DNA of 12,321 bases from Elusimicrobia bacterium RBG_16_66_12. GTDB taxonomy: Bacteria; Elusimicrobiota; Elusimicrobia; UBA1565; UBA9628. Each line of letters starts with the position of its first letter. The first letter of the stretch is position 1. Positions 5,662-12,310 of the stretch are shown here, piece after piece. The translations under genes were made by a program, and so were the position numbers. The stretch lies in NCBI GenBank assembly GCA_001800005.1, contig MGUL01000132.1, forward strand, positions 3,990 to 16,310. The letters are read 5' to 3'. The notes beneath the pieces are model-generated. The model ran no database searches. It was not told where the DNA came from and saw nothing but the letters and a program-made list of their open reading frames with translations.

Positions 5662-6695
5662 CACTTCCTCTTCTTTCCGGGATGCCTGGCCGCGGTCGCG
5701 GCGAACATCAGCTTGCGCGGCTGGCGGCGGATCAGATGGGGTGCTGCGGGCGCCGTCTTGCGCCCGGCCGGGATGGTCTGGCCCAGGATGTCGGTCTTGA
5801 GCTTCGGGCGGTCGAAGCCCGGCTGGAGGTTCGTGGGGCCGCGGCGGCCGCCGTCCTCCAGGTCGATCAAGCCCATGCGGTTGGCCACGCGGCGCAGGCG
5901 CAGCAACGCGCGCTCCTCGATCTGCCGGATGCGCTCGCGCGACAGCCGCAGTCGTTTGCCGACTTCTTCCAGCGTCATCGGCGTCTGTCCGGTCAGCCCG
6001 TGGCGGAACTCCAGGATCATGCGCTCGCGGTCGCCGATCTCGCGCAGGGCCTGGTGCAGCTCGTCGTGTAGCTTCAGCACGCCGATCACGTTCTCCGGGG
6101 ACTGCGCGGAGGTCTCCGCGACCATGTCCTCGACCGTGATGTTGTCGTCCTCGGAATCGATCGGGGCGTCGAAGGAGCCCATGCCCTTGGCGGCCTCGGC
6201 CGCGTCCAGCACGCCGCGGACTTGACGGGCGGTCCAGTGCATCGCGCGGGCCATCTCGGCCAGCGACGGGTCGCGGCCCAATTTCACGTGCATCTTCTCC
6301 CACATTTTAAGCCACTTCCTCAACGCCTCCCACGCGTGCGGCGGGATGCGGATGGTCTTGGACTGCTCCTCGACCGCGCGGCGGATGGACTGCTCGATCC
6401 AGTAGGAGGCGTAGGTGGAGAAGCGATAGCCCTTGGAGGGCTCGAACTTGTCGATGGAGTGCATCAGGCCCAGGTTGCCCTCCTCGACGAGGTCCATGAA
6501 GTCGATGCCCTGTCGGTGGTACTTCTTCGCGATGGGCACGACCAGTCGGAGGTTGGCCTCCATGATGCGCGACTTGGAGGGCGCGTCGCCCTTCTTGGCC
6601 TTCTTCCAGAGCTCGTGCATCTCCTCGCGCGTGACGAGCGAGAGCTTCTGAATGCCCTTGAAGTACTGGCTGATGGTGTCGGTCGACGGTTCCAT
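5661..6695 (-). CDS. RNA polymerase sigma-70 family factor, group 1/2-like
   Basis: This is a 344-residue sigma factor that directs RNA polymerase to promoters. Region 1.2 is at about 6-37. Region 2 (about 41-115) includes the core-binding EGNLGLMHSIDKFEPSKG and the -10-melting and recognition stretch YRFSTYASYWIEQSIRRA. Region 3 is about 120-195. Region 4 (about 215-272) has the -35-reading helix-turn-helix TLEEVGKRLRLSRERIRQIE. Region 1.1 is absent, so it resembles an RpoS-like group 2 factor more than a full-length primary RpoD, though a reduced primary factor cannot be excluded. Unusually, about 70 residues follow region 4; they are basic and Pro/Ala-rich and end in HPGKKRK. The ATG at 6695 has AGGGG about 5 bases upstream, 12 bases after the acyP stop. 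The last base of its TGA stop is the A of the apt start. Confidence 0.93.
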   Translation of the reverse strand: MEPSTDTISQYFKGIQKLSLVTREEMHELWKKAKKGDAPSKSRIMEANLRLVVPIAKKYHRQGIDFMDLVEEGNLGLMHSIDKFEPSKGYRFSTYASYWIEQSIRRAVEEQSKTIRIPPHAWEALRKWLKMWEKMHVKLGRDPSLAEMARAMHWTARQVRGVLDAAEAAKGMGSFDAPIDSEDDNITVEDMVAETSAQSPENVIGVLKLHDELHQALREIGDRERMILEFRHGLTGQTPMTLEEVGKRLRLSRERIRQIEERALLRLRRVANRMGLIDLEDGGRRGPTNLQPGFDRPKLKTDILGQTIPAGRKTAPAAPHLIRRQPRKLMFAATAARHPGKKRK

Positions 6696-6707
6696 TGTTC
6701 CCCTATC

Positions 6708-6971
6708 TCATCTGATGGTGAATCCGGCTTCGCTACGTACGGCGACCGGCCGCGACACGACCCTGTCCACGCGCGCGGTCGGGTGGTCCCGGAGGCTTTC
6801 GATGAAGCCCTCCACGGCCCGCCGGTCCCCCTCGACCTCCGCCTCGACCGTCCCGTCCTCCCGGTTGCGCACCCAGCCCGCCAGGCCCAACGCCTCGGCC
6901 CGCTCGCGGACGAACCACCGGAAGCCCACGCCCTGGACCCGTCCTTCCACGAGCAAGTATAGACGCGTCAA
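6708..6971 (-). CDS. acyP: Acylphosphatase
   Basis: This 87-residue enzyme hydrolyses the carboxyl-phosphate bond of acyl phosphates. The active-site loop is GRVQGVGFRWF (10-20), with the phosphate-binding Arg at 18. The catalytic Asn is N36 in GWVRNREDGTVEAEVEG (32-48). The length is typical for the family. The start is TTG at 6971, because the strand-1 sequence TRLYLLVEGRVQG is needed for the fold and no in-frame ATG or GTG lies upstream. It has no clear Shine-Dalgarno, which suggests low translation. It is the first gene of the acyP-sigma-apt operon. Its link with a sigma factor is not an obvious functional pairing. Confidence 0.93.
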   Translation of the reverse strand: MTRLYLLVEGRVQGVGFRWFVRERAEALGLAGWVRNREDGTVEAEVEGDRRAVEGFIESLRDHPTARVDRVVSRPVAVRSEAGFTIR

Positions 6972-6986
6972 GGGGCGGCGTCGGCC

Positions 6987-7016
6987 ATTCTAGTGATTTG
7001 TCAAGGGCGCGCGCAA
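6987..7016 (-). promoter_or_regulatory. Possible promoter for the acyP-sigma-apt operon
   Basis: On the minus strand there is TTGCGC (7011-7016), an 18-base spacer and TAGAAT (6987-6992, 5/6 match). It is placed just after the upstream terminator and 15 bases before the TTG start. A perfect TTGACA at 6999-7004 is too close to TAGAAT to be its -35 box and has no good partner downstream, so the assignment is uncertain. Confidence 0.42.
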
Positions 7017-7021
7017 GGGGC

Positions 7022-7065
7022 AAGAGAAAAGGACGCCGGAGCGGCCGTTCCGGTCGGCCGCGTCC
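7022..7065 (-). terminator. Rho-independent terminator after the proline tRNAs
   Basis: A compound GC-rich stem spans 7031-7065. The outer pair is GGACGC/GCGTCC and an inner hairpin is GGCCG/CGGCC. On the minus strand it is followed by TTTTCTCTT (7022-7030). It lies about 20 bases after tRNA-Pro(CGG) and probably ends the long hflX-to-tRNA transcription unit. Confidence 0.78.
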
Positions 7066-7085
7066 TCACTTCGCTTGCGAGAAGA

Positions 7086-7161
7086 TGGTCGGGGTACTCA
7101 GGCTTGAACTGAGAACCTCTTGGTCCCGAACCAAGCGCTCTGCCAATTGAGCTATACCCCG
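7086..7161 (-). tRNA. tRNA-Pro (anticodon CGG)
   Basis: A complete cloverleaf. The acceptor is CGGGGTA/TACCCCG with the proline-specific C1-G72 pair and A73, the D-stem GCTC/GAGC, the anticodon arm CTTGG-TTCGGGA-CCAAG, and the T-arm CTCAG-TTCAAGC-CTGAG. The loop TTCGGGA is the same as that of the well-known bacterial tRNA-Pro(CGG). CCA is encoded (7086-7088). It reads CCG codons, which are frequent in GC-rich genomes. Confidence 0.95.
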
Positions 7162-7191
7162 TCTCGTTTGGAGTTCGTGTCACGCCCACGG

Positions 7192-7263
7192 TCGGGGACA
7201 CAGGAATCGAACCTGTAGCCTCTCCCACCCCAAGGGAGCGCTCTACCATTGAGCCAGTCCCCG
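7192..7263 (-). tRNA. tRNA-Pro (anticodon GGG)
   Basis: A complete 72-nt cloverleaf. The acceptor is CGGGGAC/GTCCCCG with C1-G72 and A73, the D-stem GCTC/GAGC, the anticodon arm CTCCC-TTGGGGT-GGGAG (anticodon GGG, G37), and the T-arm ACAGG-TTCGATT-CCTGT. CCG rather than CCA follows A73, so CCA must be added after transcription. It lies 27 bases after the MerR-like gene and 30 bases before tRNA-Pro(CGG). Confidence 0.95.
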
Positions 7264-7290
7264 ACCGTAGGCGCGACAACGCACGGCCGG

Positions 7291-7659
7291 TCACCGGCCG
7301 AACTCCTCGATGATCATTTTAAGTTCTTTTTTGACCTCGCGCAAGAGCTTGAGAGCCGGCGCCGTGTCGGCGGCGGCGGGACTGGTGCCGTCAAGGGCCG
7401 TGGGGGTCCGGCGTTTGTCGAGCAGCGCGCGCCGCGCGCCGGCCACGGTCATGCGCCGCTTGTGGAGCAGATCCCGGATCTCCAGGATGAGTGCCAGGTC
7501 CGTGCGGGTGTAGCGGCGGTGCCCGCCGGCCTTGCGGGCGGGCCGCAGGTCTCCGAAGCGGCTTTCCCAGTAACGCAGGGTGTGCGGCGGGACCTGGGCG
7601 AGGCGCGCGGCCTCGCGCATGGTGAAGAAATCGCGGTCGGGGAGGAACGGGAGTTCCAC
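7291..7659 (-). CDS. MerR-family transcriptional regulator
   Basis: This 122-residue DNA-binding protein has an N-terminal MerR winged helix. The helix-turn-helix lies at about 12-31 (FFTMREAARLAQVPPHTLRYWE) and the wing at about 36-50, including ARKAGGHRRYTRTDL. A second helical segment is at 54-82. A linker rich in Pro/Ala/Thr leads to a C-terminal amphipathic helix (102-119) that probably dimerises. There are no Cys clusters or effector domain, so this is not a metal sensor. The start is GTG at 7659, 9 bases after the HU/IHF-type stop; starting at the internal ATG (residue 14) would cut the helix-turn-helix. The position between an HU/IHF gene and tRNA-Pro(GGG) matches the small MerR-like gene next to ihfA in many Proteobacteria, whose targets are not well defined. 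Confidence 0.9.
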   Translation of the reverse strand: MELPFLPDRDFFTMREAARLAQVPPHTLRYWESRFGDLRPARKAGGHRRYTRTDLALILEIRDLLHKRRMTVAGARRALLDKRRTPTALDGTSPAAADTAPALKLLREVKKELKMIIEEFGR

Positions 7660-7668
7660 CGTGATTCG

Positions 7669-7929
7669 CTATTCGAGCAGGTTCTTGGAGGCCTTGAAGC
7701 GCACGCCGCGACGGGACGGCACGCTGACCTGCTCGCCCGTCTTGGGGTTGCGGCCCACGCGGGGCTGGCGGGACTTCACGCGGAAGGTCCCGAAGTTGGA
7801 GACGACGACCTTCTCGCCGCGGCTGAGCGCCTGCCGGACGGTCTCGAAGGCCGTTTCGACGGCGAGGGCGGCTTCGCCCTTGGTGGTCAGGACTTTCGCC
7901 ACTGCCTTGATGATGTCGAGACGATTCAT
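7669..7929 (-). CDS. HU/IHF-family DNA-bending protein
   Basis: This 86-residue nucleoid-associated protein binds DNA as a dimer and bends it. The N-terminal helices MNRLDIIKAVAKVL...AALAVETAFETVRQAL lead to the saddle strands (EKVVVSNFGTFRVKSRQPR, 39-57). The beta-arm tip is VGRNPKTGEQVSVP (58-71), containing the Asn-Pro whose Pro intercalates into DNA in this family, and the C-terminal helix is FKASKNLLE. It is a few residues shorter than most members. A perfect AAGGAGG lies 7 bases before the ATG, and the ATG overlaps the upstream gene's stop as ATGA. Sequence alone does not decide HU from IHF subunit; the downstream MerR and tRNA-Pro(GGG) favour the ihfA position. Strong translation is expected. 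Confidence 0.93.
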   Translation of the reverse strand: MNRLDIIKAVAKVLTTKGEAALAVETAFETVRQALSRGEKVVVSNFGTFRVKSRQPRVGRNPKTGEQVSVPSRRGVRFKASKNLLE

Positions 7930-8525
7930 TTCTCGTCCTCCTTGTTCTTGGGGGGATCGTTCTTCTTGGGGGGCTGGTCCCCTCCTTCCGGAGCTTTTTT
8001 GAGGTCCTTGAAGATGTCCTCCGGCTTGAGGTTCTTGAGCTCTTCCTTGAACTTCCCGACCTCCTCCTCGGAGATCGGCTTGGTGAGGGTCTGGCAGCGC
8101 GCGAACACGCGCTCGTCGACCATGATGGGGCAGCCGGCGCGCACCGCGACGGCGATGGCGTCCGAGGGGCGGCTGTCGAGGACGGCGGTCCTCTTGCCGT
8201 CGCCGACGACGATGCGGGCGTAGAAGGTGTTCTCCTTGATGTCGCTGATGACGATCTTCAAGACCTCCCAGCCCAGCTGCTTGACCGCGGCCAGCAGCAG
8301 GTCGTGGGTCAGAGGGCGCGGAAGCACGATGCCGGAGAAGCGGATCGCGATGGCCTGGCCCTCGGTGATGCCGATCCAGATGGGCAGCAGGCGGCTTCCC
8401 TCGAGCTCCTCGAGGAAGATGATGCACTCGTTGACCGTGGTGGCCAGCGAGTAGATGTGGACCTCCTTCTCTTTCGCGGGAGGCTCCGGAGTCTTCTCTT
8501 TATCGTTCTTGTCGCCTTTCGCCAT
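7926..8525 (-). CDS. DUF151 / bifunctional nuclease-family protein
   Basis: This is a 199-residue protein with a DUF151 (BFN) domain at about 20-140. It includes LLPIWIGITEGQAIAI (46-61) and the conserved RPSDAIAVAVRAGCPIMVDERVF (118-140), where the family's acidic and polar active-site residues lie. Bifunctional nucleases of this family cut RNA and DNA in plants, and a Mycobacterium tuberculosis homologue also has nuclease activity; the physiological role in most bacteria is unknown. No UVR domain follows, unlike some members. Instead there is a charged, low-complexity tail with repeated PPKKN/PPKN units (about 183-199) encoded by repeated TTCTTGGGGGG. The start overlaps the end of gpsA by 26 bases, with GGGGGG just upstream. 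The end overlaps the HU/IHF start (ATGA). Confidence 0.88.
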   Translation of the reverse strand: MAKGDKNDKEKTPEPPAKEKEVHIYSLATTVNECIIFLEELEGSRLLPIWIGITEGQAIAIRFSGIVLPRPLTHDLLLAAVKQLGWEVLKIVISDIKENTFYARIVVGDGKRTAVLDSRPSDAIAVAVRAGCPIMVDERVFARCQTLTKPISEEEVGKFKEELKNLKPEDIFKDLKKAPEGGDQPPKKNDPPKNKEDEK

Positions 8526-9525
8526 GTTCCCCCCAGCGGAATCCCAACGCCGTCAGCACGCCGCGGGCGGGCTCGCCGCCCGCCGCGTCGAAGATCGCGT
8601 CCAGCAGCGGCGTGCGCACCTTGTGACGCCGCGCCAGAGAGCGCGCGCTGTCGGCGGCTTCCACGCCCTCGACGACGGTCGGGATCTGCGAGAGCGCCCG
8701 GCGCGGCGACAGGCCGCGCCCCAGCTTCTCGCCGAAGGCGCGGTTGCGCGATTCGGGCGAAGTGCCGGTGGCGATCAGGTCGCCGAGCCCCGCCAACCCG
8801 TAGATCGTGTCGGCTCGCCCTCCGGCGGCGCGGATGATGAGCCCCATCTCGGCGAGGCCCCGGACGAGGAGGGCCGCCTTCGTGTTGGCGCCGGCGCCCA
8901 GGCCGTCCAGGATGCCCGCGCCGATGGCGATGACGTTCTTGAGCGAGCCGCCCAGCTCGACTCCGACCCGGTCGGGCCAGGGCTGGACGCTCAGCGAGCC
9001 GCTCTCGAAAAGGGCGGCCAGCCTGTCCGCCCGGGGGCCAAGGGGTCCGCCCAGCATCAGCCCCGTCGGGACCCCCCGGGCCACCTCGCGCGCGAAGCTG
9101 GGGCCGGTGAGGGTCCAGACCTTGCCGCGCAGAGCGGGCAGTTCGCGCGCGACGATGTCGCCCATCGTCGCGAGCGTCCTGGGCTCGACGCCCTTCGAGG
9201 CGTTGACCGCCAGCGCCCGGGGCGAGAGGCGGGCCTTCGCGCGCACGTCGCGGGTCGCCCTGGCCATCGCGTGGGACGGAAGGACGAAGAGCAGCACCTC
9301 CGCGTCGGCGCAGGCCGCGGCCAGGTCGTGGCCGACGCGGACCGAGTCGTCCAGGCGGAAGCCGGGGATGTGGGCGTGACGGCGCGTCTTGGCCAGGGCG
9401 TCCGCCAGCGACGGCACGAATTCCCAGAGACGCACGCGGGCCTTGGCGCTGAGCTGTTGGGCCAGCACGACGCCCCACATGCCGCCTCCCAGCACGGCGG
9501 CGACGGGCTTATGCGGACGGGCCAT
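8500..9525 (-). CDS. gpsA: Glycerol-3-phosphate dehydrogenase [NAD(P)+]
   Basis: This 341-residue cytoplasmic enzyme reduces dihydroxyacetone phosphate to sn-glycerol 3-phosphate, the backbone for phospholipids. The Rossmann dinucleotide motif is GGGMWG (13-18), a variant of the usual GAGSWG. Other GpsA marks are LLFVLPSHAM (78-87), NASKGVE (108-114), LTGPSFAREVARGVPT (139-154), and the catalytic-lysine segment GGSLKNVIAIGAGILDGL (192-209, K196). GLAGLGDLIATGTSPESRN (243-261) lies in the C-terminal substrate domain. The start lies within the end of plsY (17-base overlap) with AAGGAG about 10 bases upstream. The product is used by the PlsY acyltransferase encoded immediately before it, a common pairing. 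Confidence 0.96.
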   Translation of the reverse strand: MARPHKPVAAVLGGGMWGVVLAQQLSAKARVRLWEFVPSLADALAKTRRHAHIPGFRLDDSVRVGHDLAAACADAEVLLFVLPSHAMARATRDVRAKARLSPRALAVNASKGVEPRTLATMGDIVARELPALRGKVWTLTGPSFAREVARGVPTGLMLGGPLGPRADRLAALFESGSLSVQPWPDRVGVELGGSLKNVIAIGAGILDGLGAGANTKAALLVRGLAEMGLIIRAAGGRADTIYGLAGLGDLIATGTSPESRNRAFGEKLGRGLSPRRALSQIPTVVEGVEAADSARSLARRHKVRTPLLDAIFDAAGGEPARGVLTALGFRWGEHGERRQER

Positions 9526-10114
9526 GGATTCCGAGCTCCTTGTTCTGCCGGAGACGCTTCAGGTTCGGGATGTGCTTGAAGAGGATGAGGCCGCCCGCGG
9601 CTGCCGCCGCACCCGTGAAATAGGCGGGGGCTCCGAGCAGGGTCGCGGCCAGCGGCAAGACGACGGCGCCGGCCATCGAGCCGACCGAGATGTGGCCGGA
9701 GAGCTTGACGGCGATGAGGAACGCCGCGGCGGTCACCCCCATGGGCAGCGGCAGCAGGGCGGTGAAGACTCCGGCGGAGGTGGCCACGCCCTTGCCTCCC
9801 TTGAAACGGAGGAAGGGCGTCCAATTGTGGCCCACGATGGCGGCGGCGCCCAGCGCGACGGCCAGCAGGGGGCGGTCGGGGAACAGGCGCAGGCCGAGGT
9901 GGACCGGGGCGTAGCCTTTCAGGGCGTCGACGACCAAAGTGACGGCCCCGGCCAAGGCGCCCGCGTTGCGGTAGACGTTGGCGGTGCCTGGGTTGCCGGA
10001 CCCCGCGGTGCGGATGTCGTAGCCTTTCAGGTGTTTGACGACGAGGTAGCCCGTCGGAATGCCGCCGGCGAGGTAGCTGAAAATGAGGAGGCCGGCGGCG
10101 CGGGAATCAGTCAT
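9509..10114 (-). CDS. plsY: Glycerol-3-phosphate acyltransferase PlsY
   Basis: This 201-residue integral membrane enzyme transfers an acyl group from acyl-phosphate to glycerol 3-phosphate, giving lysophosphatidic acid in the first step of phospholipid synthesis. The three PlsY motifs are present: AGSGNPGTANVYR (37-49), GHNWTPFLRFKGGKGVAT (95-112) and HIPNLKRL (181-188) near the C-terminus. About five to seven hydrophobic helices separate them. It is of normal length. The ATG at 10114 is 16 bases after the hflX stop; only a weak ribosome site (TGGA) is seen. It overlaps gpsA, which makes its substrate. Confidence 0.95.
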   Translation of the reverse strand: MTDSRAAGLLIFSYLAGGIPTGYLVVKHLKGYDIRTAGSGNPGTANVYRNAGALAGAVTLVVDALKGYAPVHLGLRLFPDRPLLAVALGAAAIVGHNWTPFLRFKGGKGVATSAGVFTALLPLPMGVTAAAFLIAVKLSGHISVGSMAGAVVLPLAATLLGAPAYFTGAAAAAGGLILFKHIPNLKRLRQNKELGIHGPSA

Positions 10115-10130
10115 GAATTCCAGCGCAATC

Positions 10131-11405
10131 CTAGCATTCAGCGACCAGGGCCTGCAATCGCTTCCAATTCTCGGCCGTGACGCGCAGCCGCCAGTGCGTA
10201 TCCTCCCCCCGCGTCTCGTGGGACAGGACCTGGGCGCTCTCGTAGAAGTGGCGCGCCAAGCCGCCGGAAGCGGCGGGAAGGACGATCTCGCGCTTGAGCC
10301 AGCGGCGGGAGAGTGCTTTCTCGACGCGGGCCAGGGCCTCGGCGAGGCCCTCCCCCGTCGCGGCGGAGATCAAGACGGCGTCGGGCCGCAGGCGCGAGAG
10401 GTCCGCGCGCGCGGACGCCCCGAGCCGGTCGGCCTTGTTGAAGACCTCCACGCGGGGGATGCCGCCCGTGTCGAGGTCGGCGAGCGTCGCGTCGACCGAG
10501 GCGCGCTGCTCCTCGAGTTGGGGCGAGGAGGCGTCGCCGATCACGAGCAGGCAGTCCGCCGCCTCGACCTCCTCGAGGGTGGAGCGGAAGGCCGCGATCA
10601 GCGAGGTGGGCAGGCGCTGGATGAAGCCGACGGTGTCGGTCGCGACCGCCCAGCCGCCCTCGGGCAGGCGCACGCGCCGCGCGGTCGGGTCCAGGGTCGC
10701 GAAGAGCTTGTCGTCGGCGTGGGCCGCGCGCGCGCCGACGAGGCGGTTGAGGATCGTGGACTTGCCGACGTTGGTGTAGCCGACGAGGGCCAATTGCGGC
10801 ATGGGCACGCCCGCGCGGCGCTCGCGGCGCAGCTTGCGCGCGGAGCGCACGCGCTCGAGTTCGGCGCGCAGGGACTTGAGCCGCGATTGGATGTGCCTCT
10901 TCTCGTATTCGAGCTTGCGCTCGCCGGGGCCGCGCGTGCCGATGCCGCCGGCCTGCTGGGAGAACTCGCGCCAGGCGCCGGTCAGCCGAGGCAGCATGTA
11001 GGAGAGCTGGGCCGACTCCACCTGCAGGCGGCCCTCGCTCGTGCGCGCGCGCGCGGCGAAGATGTCGAGGATCAGCCGCGTGCGGTCGACGATCTTGATC
11101 CGGGGCAGGGCCTTCTCCAGGTTCTTCTGCTGGCCGGGAGTCAGCTCCAGGTCGAAGATTGCCGTGCCCGCGCGCAGTCCCGCGCAGAGCCCCGCGATCT
11201 CGGTCACCTTGCCCGAGCCGACGAGCGTGGCGGGGTCGAAGCGCGCCAGGGCCTGCGTCGTCTCGCCGACGACCGCGGCGCCCGCGGTGTCGGATAGGCG
11301 GCGCAGCTCCTCCAGACTCGAGCGGATGAGCGCCGTCTGGGACTTGGGCCCGACGCCGACGAGGACGGCCCTCTCGGCGGGAGGGCGCGTGTCGTGGTGC
11401 TTCAG
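10131..11405 (-). CDS. hflX: Ribosome-associated GTPase HflX (CTG start)
   Basis: This 424-residue GTPase acts on the 50S subunit and splits stalled ribosomes in characterised bacteria. The N-terminal HflX domain (about 12-195) includes LVGSGKVTEI (61-70) and the Gly-rich GGIGTRGPGERKLEYE (153-168), followed by a coiled linker. The G domain has G1 GYTNVGKS (209-216), G3 DTVG (257-260), G4 NKAD (323-326) and G5 SAAT (347-350). Length is near the E. coli protein. No in-frame ATG, GTG or TTG lies close to the start of homology. CTG at 11405, with GAGGTG 8 bases upstream and its last two bases shared with the preceding stop (CTGA), is the best start. The frame stays open upstream to 12101, but that part is a shadow of the preceding gene. 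Confidence 0.95.
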   Translation of the reverse strand: MKHHDTRPPAERAVLVGVGPKSQTALIRSSLEELRRLSDTAGAAVVGETTQALARFDPATLVGSGKVTEIAGLCAGLRAGTAIFDLELTPGQQKNLEKALPRIKIVDRTRLILDIFAARARTSEGRLQVESAQLSYMLPRLTGAWREFSQQAGGIGTRGPGERKLEYEKRHIQSRLKSLRAELERVRSARKLRRERRAGVPMPQLALVGYTNVGKSTILNRLVGARAAHADDKLFATLDPTARRVRLPEGGWAVATDTVGFIQRLPTSLIAAFRSTLEEVEAADCLLVIGDASSPQLEEQRASVDATLADLDTGGIPRVEVFNKADRLGASARADLSRLRPDAVLISAATGEGLAEALARVEKALSRRWLKREIVLPAASGGLARHFYESAQVLSHETRGEDTHWRLRVTAENWKRLQALVAEC

Positions 11406-12310
11406 CGCAGGAGCACCTCGGAGATGTTCCGCTGGATCTGGCTCCTCCAGCGCACGGCCGTGGCGGCGAGCAGGCTGTCGAGCGGCGCGTGGTCGTCCGT
11501 CATCGCCGGGGCCTCGTCGTGCTCGGCCGGCGTCGGCGTCAGCTCCCGCGAGAGCATCCCCGCCGCGGCGTCCCGCGCGCTCGGGGGCGCGGCCGAGGCC
11601 GGGGCCTCGAGAGGCCCGGTCGAGGCGAAGAAGAGGACGTTGGCCAGTCCGTTGATCGGGGGCGCGGCCGCGAAGGCGCGCACGCGCGGGAAGGCGCGGC
11701 TCAGGGTCTTGTAGGTCGCGCGCCACGGCGCGCCCGCGGGGCCGTCCAGGGCCGTGACCAGATTGACGGCGAGCACGCCGCCCGGGACCATCGACTCGCG
11801 CATGCGCGCGAAGGCCTCGGCGGTGAAGAGGTGGCTGGGCGGAGACTCCGAGCCGAAGGCGTCGAGGACCATCAGGTCCCAGCGGCCCGTTCCCGTCTCG
11901 AGGGCGGCGCGCGCGTCGCCGATGAGGACCTGCCCCTTGGGCGCGTAGCCGAAGAAGTCGCGCGCGGCGCGGACGATCTCGGGGTCGATCTCCACGGCGT
12001 CCACCGTCAGTCCCGCGCGCTCGAGGGCCGTGGGCAGGAGCCCCGCGCCGAGCCCGAGCGCCAGGACTTTCTTGGCGCCCGGCCGCAGGGCCAGGGTCCA
12101 CTCGATGGCGCGGTCGTATTCGGACTCGCTCAGGCCCGTGGCCGTCTCCATCGCTGACTGGGCCGTCCCGTTGACGAGGAGGTAGCGCGTGTCCGCGCCG
12201 TCGAGGACCTCGACGCGGCCGTAGAGGGATTCCGCGCGCCGCAGGACCGCGGCGTGAGGCGAGACTCCCGCGCGCGCGGCCAGGGCCAGGCAGGCGGCGC
12301 AGGTCGCCAT
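11402..12310 (-). CDS. Spermidine-synthase-fold SAM-dependent enzyme, start uncertain at window edge
   Basis: At least 302 residues carry the spermidine synthase/methyltransferase Rossmann fold. Motif I is VLALGLGAGLLP (82-93), followed by VEIDPEIV (106-113), IGDARAAL (130-137) and LMVLDAFGSESPPSHLFT (146-163). The TDDHAPLDSLLA near the C-terminus (271-282) is the ending typical of 'fused' spermidine synthases. The aminopropyl-transferase TDP motif is absent; DAFGS replaces it. Polyamine synthesis is therefore doubtful, and an unknown SAM-dependent transfer is as likely. The ATG at 12310 has no Shine-Dalgarno in the 11 visible upstream bases and the frame stays open to the edge. Fused members carry membrane helices before this domain, so the true start may lie outside. 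A Pro/Ala-rich insert occurs at about 232-270. It ends in the CTGA overlap with hflX. Confidence 0.8.
   Translation of the reverse strand: MATCAACLALAARAGVSPHAAVLRRAESLYGRVEVLDGADTRYLLVNGTAQSAMETATGLSESEYDRAIEWTLALRPGAKKVLALGLGAGLLPTALERAGLTVDAVEIDPEIVRAARDFFGYAPKGQVLIGDARAALETGTGRWDLMVLDAFGSESPPSHLFTAEAFARMRESMVPGGVLAVNLVTALDGPAGAPWRATYKTLSRAFPRVRAFAAAPPINGLANVLFFASTGPLEAPASAAPPSARDAAAGMLSRELTPTPAEHDEAPAMTDDHAPLDSLLAATAVRWRSQIQRNISEVLLR
11403..11419 (-). promoter_or_regulatory. Ribosome binding site that sets the hflX CTG start
   Basis: On the minus strand GAGGTG (11414-11419) lies 8 bases before CTG (11403-11405), inside the last codons of the upstream gene. The upstream TGA (11402-11404) overlaps the CTG, the same geometry as an ATGA coupling site. 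Confidence 0.6.

Noticed and set aside
5662..6303. N-terminal extension of apt into the sigma factor gene
   Set aside because: Arg/Pro-rich shadow sequence; Apt homology begins at the ATG at 5661, which has its own ribosome site.
7001..7294. A 97-codon minus-strand frame across both proline tRNAs
   Set aside because: It translates two tRNA genes and a terminator; spurious.
8455..9579. A 374-codon + strand frame opposite gpsA
   Set aside because: Same kind of GC-driven shadow; gpsA is certain.
10083..11297. A 404-codon + strand frame opposite hflX
   Set aside because: Low-complexity Arg/Ala/Gly/Leu product and no ribosome site; hflX motifs on the other strand are unambiguous.
11406..12101. 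N-terminal extension of hflX upstream of 11405
   Set aside because: The extra residues are an out-of-frame reading of the SAM-enzyme gene and unlike any HflX; length and homology fit a start at 11405.
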